Source of the DNA: Arcobacter sp. | Lineage (GTDB): Bacteria; Campylobacterota; Campylobacteria; Campylobacterales; Arcobacteraceae | DNA length: 64,000 bases | Assembly (NCBI GenBank): GCA_002869565.1 | Contig: PKUJ01000010.1 | Location: 182,883 to 246,882, forward strand | Direction: 5' to 3' | Shown: in pieces, positions 1 to 7,925 of the stretch | Position numbering within the stretch: position 1 is the first letter of the stretch | Layout of the letters: the number at the start of each line of letters is the position of its first letter | Notes under the pieces: model-generated | Told to the model about the DNA's origin: nothing | Databases searched by the model: none | What the model saw: the letters and a program-made list of their open reading frames with translations, nothing else | Position numbers and translations under genes: made by a program

Positions 1-76
1 TTAATGCTAATGGTGGTAATCCACCCTCTTGTAATCTTTCTTCAGTATGTGCTCTATAATCAGCGATTAAACTCAT
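1..76 (-). CDS. acnB: Aconitate hydratase B, N-terminal 25 codons (partial)
   Basis: Only the first 25 codons lie in the window; the gene runs off the left edge. The minus strand opens with an ATG at 76-74 behind an AGGAGT ribosome site (87-82). The encoded start includes YRAHTEERLQEGGLPPLAL, which lines up with the opening of E. coli AcnB (YRKHVAERAAEGIAPKPL). AcnB is the bifunctional aconitase / 2-methylisocitrate dehydratase of the TCA cycle, an iron-sulfur enzyme of the cytosol. It is divergent from the fatty-acid operon across a 379-bp spacer. The call rests on a short N-terminus only. Confidence 0.8.
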   Translation of the reverse strand, partial: MSLIADYRAHTEERLQEGGLPPLAL

Positions 77-455
77 ATATAACTCCTAATTAATTTGTAG
101 CACTAGTATAGCATAATCTATACTTGCTCTAATGTACAATTATTGTGATTCATGATACAACTTTTCATAATCAAAAAAAAAGTTACAAAAAGTAATATAA
201 TTTTGCCTTACAATTACTTATTTTCACTATTTCTCCTTATTTACCATATAAATCCATATATTAATAGGTATTAATTAATTTAATATTGCAAGATATTCAT
301 GACTTTCCCAAGTTCTTGATGTACAATTTTTGTACATCATAATCCAAAATGTACACATTATAATTTCTACCTTAATAATTTAAATTAATAAAATTATTTC
401 TTTTTTGTTTTTAATATAATGATAGAATTGAATAAATCGTTATAAGGAGTATATT
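77..455. promoter_or_regulatory. Divergent acnB / fad-operon control region
   Basis: This 379-bp AT-rich spacer holds no convincing gene. It carries four copies of the hexamer TGTACA, at 133-138, 320-325, 331-336 and 350-355. The copy at 133 overlaps where the -35 of a plausible acnB promoter would sit (minus-strand -10 TATACT at 110-105). The two copies at 320 and 331 are the arms of a perfect palindrome, listed separately. A TATAAT at 415-420 with a start near 427 would serve the fad operon; its ribosome site is AAGGAG just before 450. Regulator unknown. Confidence 0.5.
317..339. promoter_or_regulatory. Perfect 10-3-10 palindrome, candidate operator
   Basis: The arms TGATGTACAA and TTGTACATCA are exact reverse complements around a TTT centre. 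A further half-site TGTACA lies 11 bp downstream at 350-355. The palindrome sits about 75-100 bp upstream of the -10 of the fad operon and is far from the acnB promoter. Size and symmetry fit a dimeric repressor or activator (for example of TetR type, a common class controlling fatty-acid genes), but no such regulator is encoded in the window, so the binding protein is unknown. A role as a hairpin in RNA is less likely because no T-run follows. Confidence 0.45.
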
Positions 456-2174
456 ATGCTTTCATATAACTTCAAAACTTATAATGAATTATTCGATTTT
501 ATTACAACTTCTTACACAAATCCTAATTTTCTGAATTACTTAGAAAATGGTAAATATAAATCTATATCAATAAATGAATTCAAAGAAAAAGTTATTTGTC
601 TTTCTATTGCATTAAAAAATATGGGAGTAAAAAGGGGTGATTGCATTGCAATTTTTGCAAAATCTTCTCCATTTTGGTTAATATTTGATTTTGCAATTCA
701 TAAAATAGGAGCAATTTCAGTTCCTATATTTGACAATATTTCAACAAAAAATTTAAATTTTGAAATTGAAGATGCAAATATTAAATATGTTTTTATAGAT
801 TCTATTGAAAGATTAGAGGACATAGAATCTAATGTTACATTTATCACTCATAATTTTTGTATAAAAGAAGATGGCTTTTATAACCTTGATGATATTTTTG
901 TCATGAGCACTGTTTCTTGTGATATAAATGATTTAAAAAAATATTCTCCAAATGAAGATGATATTTTTTCGATAATATATACAAGTGGAAATACGGGAAC
1001 TCCAAAAGGAGTACAATTAACTCATAAAAATATAATAAGCCAAATAAAAGATGTAAATACTATTTTGAAACTTCCTGAAACAGAAGTAATATTATCTGTA
1101 CTTCCTTTAGCCCATATATTTGAAAGAATGGTTATGAGTTTTTATCTAAATCGTGGAGTATCTATATATTTTGTAGATGAAATTCCAAATATTTCTAATC
1201 TTTTAAAAATTGTACGTCCAACAATGATGACAGCTGTTCCAAGACTGTTAGAAAAAATATTCTTTAAAATTAAAATGAATATTGAATCAAAATCATTTAT
1301 CTCAAAACTTATAGCCAAAAATGCTTTTGAATACGCACTTAATAAAAATATGAATAAAACAACTTTTCTATATAAAATATTTAATAAAATTGTTTATAGT
1401 AAATTAAGGGAAATATTTGGAGGAAGAATCACTAAATTAGTGTCAGGAGGAGCCCCTTTAAATGAAGAGATAAGCCAATTTTTCACAAATATAGGAGTAC
1501 CTATTTACCAAGGTTATGGATTGACTGAATCTTCTCCTGTAATTTCTACAAATTATCCAGAATCTAATAAAATTGGTTCTAGTGGAAAAGCACTTCCTAA
1601 TGTTGAAGTTAAAATTGTAGAAAATGAACTATTAGCTCGAGGGGCCTCTATTATGAAAGGTTATTTAAATAATGAAGATTTAACATCTCAAACAATCGAT
1701 AACAAAGGATGGCTTCATACAGGAGATATTGCATCTATTGACAAAGATGGTTATATTTTTATTGAGAGCAGAAAAAAAGATATTTATAAACTATCAACAG
1801 GTAATTATGTATCTGCAATTCCAATAGAACAAGCCCTTTCTAAAAACAAATATGTGGAATTTGCAACAATAATAGCAAACAATAAAAAATATGTTTCTTG
1901 CTTACTTTTTGTTGACAAAGATGTGTATAATAATGATATACTTAATAAACAGTTTACACTTGAAGAGTATTATAATCAAGAAAAGGTACACGAAAGTATT
2001 GAAGCTGATATAAAAAAAATTAATAAAAAATTAAATGAGTGGGAGCGAATCATTCAATATAGCATTGTTACAAATGATATTTCAATTGAGAGTGGTGAAT
2101 TAACTCCATCAATGAAAATTTGTAGAAGTGTAATTGAAGAAAAATATGAAGAGATTATAAATAATATGTACTAG
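456..2174 (+). CDS. fadD: Long-chain fatty acid-CoA ligase (AMP-binding)
   Basis: Activates fatty acids to acyl-CoA by way of an acyl-adenylate, feeding the beta-oxidation enzymes encoded directly downstream. The 572-residue protein has the AMP-binding P-loop YTSGNTGTPKG at 175-185, the GYGLTESSP motif at 353-361, HTGDIA near 421 and a lysine in the C-terminal SMK segment. A clear AAGGAG precedes the ATG. It is the first gene of a six-gene operon; the next start is only 9 bp away. Length matches the FACS family. The chain length of the substrate cannot be read from sequence; the neighbours argue for fatty acids, not acetate. Confidence 0.9.
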   Translation: MLSYNFKTYNELFDFITTSYTNPNFLNYLENGKYKSISINEFKEKVICLSIALKNMGVKRGDCIAIFAKSSPFWLIFDFAIHKIGAISVPIFDNISTKNLNFEIEDANIKYVFIDSIERLEDIESNVTFITHNFCIKEDGFYNLDDIFVMSTVSCDINDLKKYSPNEDDIFSIIYTSGNTGTPKGVQLTHKNIISQIKDVNTILKLPETEVILSVLPLAHIFERMVMSFYLNRGVSIYFVDEIPNISNLLKIVRPTMMTAVPRLLEKIFFKIKMNIESKSFISKLIAKNAFEYALNKNMNKTTFLYKIFNKIVYSKLREIFGGRITKLVSGGAPLNEEISQFFTNIGVPIYQGYGLTESSPVISTNYPESNKIGSSGKALPNVEVKIVENELLARGASIMKGYLNNEDLTSQTIDNKGWLHTGDIASIDKDGYIFIESRKKDIYKLSTGNYVSAIPIEQALSKNKYVEFATIIANNKKYVSCLLFVDKDVYNNDILNKQFTLEEYYNQEKVHESIEADIKKINKKLNEWERIIQYSIVTNDISIESGELTPSMKICRSVIEEKYEEIINNMY

Positions 2175-2183
2175 GAGTTTGTT

Positions 2184-3458
2184 ATGAAAGAGAGAATTGC
2201 CGTAATTGATGGTCTAAGAAGTCCAATTGCTAAGGCTAATGGGAAACTTGAAACACTAGGAGCTGATACTCTTGGAGCCATCATAGCAAAAGAACTTGTA
2301 CTAAGAAATAAAATTGACTATGACAGATTTGACGAAGTTATAATAGGAAATGTAGCGCAACCTGCAAATGCTGCAAATATTGCAAGAGTTCTAGCAATAA
2401 GAGCAGGTTTTCCAGAAAGTACAATTGCATATACAGTACATAGAAACTGTGCTTCTGGAATGCAAGCCATATCCTCTGCTATTGAAAAAATAGAAACATC
2501 ACAAGGTGAGATATATTTAGCAGGAGGAGTAGAATCAATGAGTAATATTCCTCTATTTTTTAATGACCAATTTAAAAACTTTGTTACAAAACTCTCTTAT
2601 GCGAAAACTGCCTCTCAAAGACTAAAAATCATTACAACTTTTAGACCTAGTTTTCTAAAACCTATTATAGGATTAATTACGGGTCTTACGGATCCAATAT
2701 CAGGTAAAATCATGGGAATTACTGCTGAAAACCTTGCTAATGATTTCAATATTAGCAGAGAAGCACAAGATGAATATGCTTTAAATTCTCATCATAAAGC
2801 TCAAAAAGCCCAAGAAAATAAAAGATTTGAAGAAGAGATTCATCCCATTATGACTAAAGATTCTTCTTTCCTAGAAGATGATGGAATTAGACTTAATCAA
2901 ACAATTGAAGCTTTAACAAAATTAAGACCAATATTTGATAAAACAAGTGGTAGTGTAACAGCAGGAAATTCATCACAAGTTTCTGACGGCGCTGCTATGA
3001 TAATATTAACAACAGAATCAAAAGCCAAAGAACTTGGAGTTGAACCTATTGGATTTATAAAAGATTATGCTTATGCAGGTTTAGATGCTTCAAGAATGGG
3101 TTTAGGTCCGACTTATTCAACAAAAAAACTTTTTGATAAAACAGGAACAAAACTTCAAGATATTGATTTAATAGAATTAAATGAAGCTTTTGCTGCACAA
3201 GTTATTGCAAATATTGAAGCTTTTAAATCAGAAGAATATTTCAAAAAAAATCTAAATAGTCCTCCTTTAGGCGAAATAAATCCAGATATTTTAAATGTAA
3301 ATGGAGGAGGAATTGCTTTAGGTCATCCAGTTGGGATGAGTGGAACAAGGATTGTTCTTCATACTTTAAAAGAGTTAAAAAGAAGAGGATTAAAAACTGG
3401 TCTTGCTACACTTTGTGTTGGTGGTGGTCAAGGTGCAAGTTTTTTAGTGGAGGTATAA
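2184..3458 (+). CDS. fadI: Acetyl-CoA C-acyltransferase (beta-ketothiolase)
   Basis: Performs the last step of the beta-oxidation cycle, splitting 3-ketoacyl-CoA with CoA to acetyl-CoA and a shortened acyl-CoA. The 424-residue length is nearer to FadI than to the roughly 390-residue FadA. The acyl-accepting cysteine is C89 in NCASG, the catalytic histidine H381 in GHPVGMSG and the second cysteine C411 in CVGGGQG, so all catalytic residues are present. AGGAG precedes the ATG. It lies between the ligase and the hydratase/dehydrogenase gene, whose ATG follows its stop by 1 bp, and the two products probably form a multienzyme complex. The choice of fadI over fadA rests on length and is tentative. 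Confidence 0.88.
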   Translation: MKERIAVIDGLRSPIAKANGKLETLGADTLGAIIAKELVLRNKIDYDRFDEVIIGNVAQPANAANIARVLAIRAGFPESTIAYTVHRNCASGMQAISSAIEKIETSQGEIYLAGGVESMSNIPLFFNDQFKNFVTKLSYAKTASQRLKIITTFRPSFLKPIIGLITGLTDPISGKIMGITAENLANDFNISREAQDEYALNSHHKAQKAQENKRFEEEIHPIMTKDSSFLEDDGIRLNQTIEALTKLRPIFDKTSGSVTAGNSSQVSDGAAMIILTTESKAKELGVEPIGFIKDYAYAGLDASRMGLGPTYSTKKLFDKTGTKLQDIDLIELNEAFAAQVIANIEAFKSEEYFKKNLNSPPLGEINPDILNVNGGGIALGHPVGMSGTRIVLHTLKELKRRGLKTGLATLCVGGGQGASFLVEV

Positions 3459-3459
3459 A

Positions 3460-5577
3460 ATGAATAATTTAAATTTAGAAATAAATAATGATATTGCAAC
3501 ACTAACCTTTGATTTAAAAAACTCAAAAGCAAATAAACTATCTTTTGAAGTATTAAGTGAACTTGATATTCTATTAAATGAGATAAAAGAGAATAAAGAG
3601 ATAAAAGCCCTAGTTATTGATAGTGCAAAACCCACTATATTTATTGCAGGTGCTGATATCAAAGAAATAGAAGCTATGAATACAGAAGAAGAAGTTTATG
3701 AACAAATCACAAAAGGTGATAATATCTTAAATAAACTAGAAGACTTAAGCATACCAACAATAGCATATATAAATGGAGCTTGTATGGGTGGAGGTCTAGA
3801 ATTAGCGCTTTGTTGTAAGTATAGAATTGCATCAACAAATCCTAAAACAAAACTTGCTTTTCCAGAGATTAAACTTGGATTTTTCCCAGGGCTTGGTGGA
3901 ACACAAAGAGCCCCTAAAGTTATCGGTCTTATAAATTCTCTTGATTTAATCCTAACAGGGAAAATTATTGATGCTAAAAAAGCTTATATACTAGGACTTG
4001 TAAATGAGATTTTTGATGATGGTCAAAAAGAGTTCAAATTAAATACCTTTGTTCAAAAAGCTATTAATGGCGAAATAAAAAAGAAAAAATTATCTTTTAT
4101 GAATAATCTTTTAGAGAAATATTCATTTACAAGGGAGATTGTATATTATCAAACACAAAAATCTATTGAGAAAAAAGTAAATAGAGATTTTAATGCACCA
4201 TATATGGCACTTGAAGTTATAAAACAAACTTTTGGAAAACCATTTGAAGAAGGTATTTTTATTGAAGCAAAAGCCTTTAGTAAATTAGCTGCTACTAAAG
4301 AATCCAAATATATGATTGAACTATTTTTTATGTTTGAAAAATTTAATAAATCATATAAAAAAACTTCTAAACCAATCTCAGATGTTCTTGTAGTTGGAAA
4401 TGGAGTTATGGGTAAAGGTATGATTTGGCTTTTTTCAAAATTCTTAAATGAAGTTAGAATAAAACTAAGAAAAATTGACCAAGCAAATTCTATTTTAAAT
4501 TCAGTCGCAAAATTATACTCATCTTCTATAAAAAGAAGAAGTATGACTAAAAATCAACTAGAATTTAAACTAAATAAAATCTCATATACTGATAAATTTA
4601 ATGGTATGCATAACATAGAACTTGCAATTGAAGCTATTATTGAAGATGAAAAAGCCAAAAAAGAAACTTTTGCCGAACTAGAAAAAGTATTAGATAAAAA
4701 TTCAATAATTGCATCTAATACCTCATCAATTTCAATTGAAGAATTAAGTTCTGAACTTAAAAACAAAAAAAATTTTGTAGGTGTTCATTTTTTCAATCCA
4801 GTTAATATCATGCCTTTAGTTGAAATAATTCCTTCTTCTCAGACCTCTAAGAAAACTATAAATCGAGTAATGGAACTTTTAGTTTCATGTGGAAAAACTC
4901 CAATTATAGTTGGAGATTGCGCAGGGTTTATTGTAAATAGAATTTTACTTCCATATCTAAATGAAGCAGCTTTTATACTTGAAGAGGGTTCAAGTATAAA
5001 ACAAATAGACAAAATATTAAAAGATTTTGGGATGCCTATGGGTCCATTTATATTAGCTGACACAGTAGGTATAGATATTGGATATAAAGTAAGTAAAATT
5101 TTAAATGAAGCCTATGGAGAAAGAATGACTATGTCTCCTTTGTTAGATAGAGTTTATAATGATTTAAAACTATTAGGAACAAAAAGTAAAAAAGGTTTTT
5201 ACATTCATAATGGACGGGATATAAAAGTAAATGAAGAAATTACTGAACCATATAATTTAAATAGACAATTTACTGAGGAACAAATTATTCAAAGATGTAT
5301 TTATATTATGATAAATGAAGCCTCACGATGTTTAGAAGAAGGCATTGTTCAAAGTGCAAATGTAATAAATTTTGCAATGATTACAGGAACTGGTTTTCCT
5401 CCATATAAAGGTGGTTTACTAAATTATGCAAATGATGTTGGCTTAGAAAATGTTTTAAATACATTAAATAGCCTATATGGAAGATACGGGAAAAGATTCA
5501 AACCAAGTAATTTACTTATAAAACTTGTAGAAAATAAGAAAAATTTCAAAACAGGAGATGAGTTATGGATTTCTTAA
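3460..5577 (+). CDS. fadJ: Bifunctional enoyl-CoA hydratase / 3-hydroxyacyl-CoA dehydrogenase
   Basis: A 705-residue FadB/FadJ-type protein. The N-terminal crotonase half shows FIAGADIKEIE (61-71), with glutamates E114 in GGGLELAL and E136 in PEIKLGFFPG at the catalytic positions. The dehydrogenase half begins with the NAD loop GNGVMG (313-318) and has the HFFNP motif with catalytic H443, then FIVNR near 491. It hydrates trans-2-enoyl-CoA and oxidises the L-3-hydroxyacyl-CoA with NAD. The NAD loop is followed by KGM where GAGI is usual. It overlaps fadE by 13 bp, suggesting translational coupling. FadB versus FadJ cannot be separated here. Confidence 0.9.
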   Translation: MNNLNLEINNDIATLTFDLKNSKANKLSFEVLSELDILLNEIKENKEIKALVIDSAKPTIFIAGADIKEIEAMNTEEEVYEQITKGDNILNKLEDLSIPTIAYINGACMGGGLELALCCKYRIASTNPKTKLAFPEIKLGFFPGLGGTQRAPKVIGLINSLDLILTGKIIDAKKAYILGLVNEIFDDGQKEFKLNTFVQKAINGEIKKKKLSFMNNLLEKYSFTREIVYYQTQKSIEKKVNRDFNAPYMALEVIKQTFGKPFEEGIFIEAKAFSKLAATKESKYMIELFFMFEKFNKSYKKTSKPISDVLVVGNGVMGKGMIWLFSKFLNEVRIKLRKIDQANSILNSVAKLYSSSIKRRSMTKNQLEFKLNKISYTDKFNGMHNIELAIEAIIEDEKAKKETFAELEKVLDKNSIIASNTSSISIEELSSELKNKKNFVGVHFFNPVNIMPLVEIIPSSQTSKKTINRVMELLVSCGKTPIIVGDCAGFIVNRILLPYLNEAAFILEEGSSIKQIDKILKDFGMPMGPFILADTVGIDIGYKVSKILNEAYGERMTMSPLLDRVYNDLKLLGTKSKKGFYIHNGRDIKVNEEITEPYNLNRQFTEEQIIQRCIYIMINEASRCLEEGIVQSANVINFAMITGTGFPPYKGGLLNYANDVGLENVLNTLNSLYGRYGKRFKPSNLLIKLVENKKNFKTGDELWIS

Positions 5578-7925
5578 TATTTTTAATAATTGTATGTGCA
5601 CTGGGATTTTACTCCTTCCCTATTGTATATAGTCTAATAATACTCGGTGTTTATGCCTTTGTATTTTTTGAGATATCATTTTTCATTTGGCCATTTTTAA
5701 TTGCTATAGGAGTAATACTTAGTCTAAAAGAACTAAGAATGAAACTTATAACTTCAAAAATAGTTGATTTTATAAATCAAAAAGGGCTAATGCCTAAAAT
5801 CTCAGCAACAGAAGAAGCTGCTTTACAAGCTGGAACAAATTGGGTTGAATCAAACTTCTTTGAAGCAAAAGTAGATTTTGAAGCAATTAGTAACGAAAAA
5901 ATCACTACTTTAAAGGAAGAAGAACAAGCTTTTTTAGACAATGAAGTAAATGAACTGTGTGAGATGACTACTGATTGGGAAATATTTCAGGACAGAGATT
6001 TAAGACCTGATGTATGGAAATATATAAAAGAGAAAAAATTCTTTGGTATGATAATTCCAAAAGAGTATGGAGGATTAGGATTCTCAGCAACTGCTCATTC
6101 TCATATTATAGAAAAACTTGTTTCACGTTCTCAGGTTTTAGCTATAACTATTATGGTTCCAAATTCACTTGGTCCTGCTGAGCTTATATTAAAACACGGT
6201 ACCCAAGAACAAAAAGATAGATACCTTGAAGATTTAGGAAATGGAAATCTTGTTCCTTGTTTTGGATTAACAGAACCAAATGCAGGAAGTGATGCAACCT
6301 CATTAACATCAAATGGTGTTGTATTCAAAGATGAAGATAAAAAACTAAAAATAAGACTTAACTTTGAAAAACGTTATATTACCCTTGGTAATGTAGCAAC
6401 TTTGATTGGTCTTGCTTTTAGATTAAATGATCCAGAACATCTTTTAGGTGAAAAAGAAGACTTAGGTATCACTTTTGGATTAGTTGACTCAAAAATAAAA
6501 GGTGTTGATAACTCAAGAAGACATGATCCTCTTGGCATTCCTTTTGTAAATTCACCTTTATTTGGTAAAGATGTAATTATAAATATTGAAGATGTTATAG
6601 GAGGAATTGATGGTATAGGACATGGCTGGCAAATGTTAGTTGAATCTTTATCTATTGGACGAGGAATTTCTCTTCCTAGTGTCTCTTTAGGTGGAAGTAA
6701 ATTTGCTTTAAATGTATTAGCTTCATACTCAAGTCTAAGGGAGCAATTTGGTCTAAGTATTAATCACTTTGAAGGAGTTGAAGAAAAGATTGCAAAAGTT
6801 GCTGCATACACCTATATGTTGAATGCTGCAAGAAATTATACTTTAGATGCAATTGACAATGGTCATAAACCAGGTGTTGTAAACTCAATTATGAAATACC
6901 ACGCTACAGAAAAATTTAGAGAAGTTATAAATGATTCTATGGATGTATTAGGAGGAAGTGCAATTATAAGAGGGGAAAAAAACTTTTTAGCACATGCTTA
7001 TTTTGCTTTACCTATTTCTATAACTGTAGAAGGTGCAAATATTTTAACAAGAAACCTAATGCAATTTGGACAAGGGTTAATTAAATCTCATCCATATATT
7101 TATAAACAAATAAGTGCTCTAAAAGAAAATAATGTAAATGCCTTTGATGATGCATTTTTCTCTCATGTGGGACTTGTAATATCTGCATTATCTAAAACAA
7201 TGGTTTATTATCTAACTCGTGGTTTTTTTATTCGTACAAAAGGAGATTTTCAAAGATATAAACAAAAACTTGTTTGGGTGAGTGCAGATTTTACATTTCT
7301 ATCAAACCTTGCATTAGCTGTTATTGGGCCAGGACTAAAAAAAAGAGAGAATATTAGTGCAAGATTTGGAGATATACTTTCATATTGTTATCTTATAACT
7401 GCAACTCTAAGGGAATATGAAAATAATCCAAATAAAGAGCATATGGATTTAGTAGATTATATCTGTAATTATGCCTTTAATGAAATTCAAATTGCGAGAG
7501 AAGATATTTTCAATAATATTGGTGTATTAAGAATTTTCATTCCATTTATGAAATTAAATGCAATAGCTATTAAACCAAGTGATAAACTAAATGCAAAAAT
7601 TGTTTCAAAATTAAAAGATTCTGAATATTTAAAAGAATTAACTAAAAATATCTTTGTATCAAACGATAAAAAAGATAGATTTAGAAAATTACAAGAGGCA
7701 ACAAAATCTAATATGGAAGTTAGTTCTATTTTTGTGAAAATTAAACTTGCAGTAAAAGATGGAACAATCAAAAAAGATAGTATAGAAAACATGGTTAAAA
7801 AAGCTCTTGAACTTGAATTAATTGATAAAACAGAAGCAAGTAAACTTCTAAAAGCATATAAGATAAAACAAGAGATAATTTCTGTTGATTCATACAAAGT
7901 TCGAACGTATAAGGCTATGCGATGA
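5565..7925 (+). CDS. fadE: Acyl-CoA dehydrogenase, FadE type
   Basis: Catalyses the first oxidation of beta-oxidation, acyl-CoA to trans-2-enoyl-CoA, with FAD. The 786 residues match the long FadE class (E. coli about 814), not the 380-residue mitochondrial type. Hydrophobic segments occupy about residues 1-45, consistent with membrane attachment. The flavin domain carries PCFGLTEPNAGSD, and the probable catalytic base is E489 in the ITVEGAN motif. A C-terminal region of about 280 residues corresponds to the FadE-specific DUF1974 extension. The start overlaps the preceding gene by 13 bp, and the stop overlaps the next start as ATGA. Confidence 0.92.
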   Translation: MDFLIFLIIVCALGFYSFPIVYSLIILGVYAFVFFEISFFIWPFLIAIGVILSLKELRMKLITSKIVDFINQKGLMPKISATEEAALQAGTNWVESNFFEAKVDFEAISNEKITTLKEEEQAFLDNEVNELCEMTTDWEIFQDRDLRPDVWKYIKEKKFFGMIIPKEYGGLGFSATAHSHIIEKLVSRSQVLAITIMVPNSLGPAELILKHGTQEQKDRYLEDLGNGNLVPCFGLTEPNAGSDATSLTSNGVVFKDEDKKLKIRLNFEKRYITLGNVATLIGLAFRLNDPEHLLGEKEDLGITFGLVDSKIKGVDNSRRHDPLGIPFVNSPLFGKDVIINIEDVIGGIDGIGHGWQMLVESLSIGRGISLPSVSLGGSKFALNVLASYSSLREQFGLSINHFEGVEEKIAKVAAYTYMLNAARNYTLDAIDNGHKPGVVNSIMKYHATEKFREVINDSMDVLGGSAIIRGEKNFLAHAYFALPISITVEGANILTRNLMQFGQGLIKSHPYIYKQISALKENNVNAFDDAFFSHVGLVISALSKTMVYYLTRGFFIRTKGDFQRYKQKLVWVSADFTFLSNLALAVIGPGLKKRENISARFGDILSYCYLITATLREYENNPNKEHMDLVDYICNYAFNEIQIAREDIFNNIGVLRIFIPFMKLNAIAIKPSDKLNAKIVSKLKDSEYLKELTKNIFVSNDKKDRFRKLQEATKSNMEVSSIFVKIKLAVKDGTIKKDSIENMVKKALELELIDKTEASKLLKAYKIKQEIISVDSYKVRTYKAMR

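Noticed and set aside
7487-7897. 136-codon minus-strand frame inside fadE
   Set aside because: Lies wholly within a well-supported gene on the other strand; composition is the Leu/Ser/Ile-rich pattern typical of an antisense shadow.
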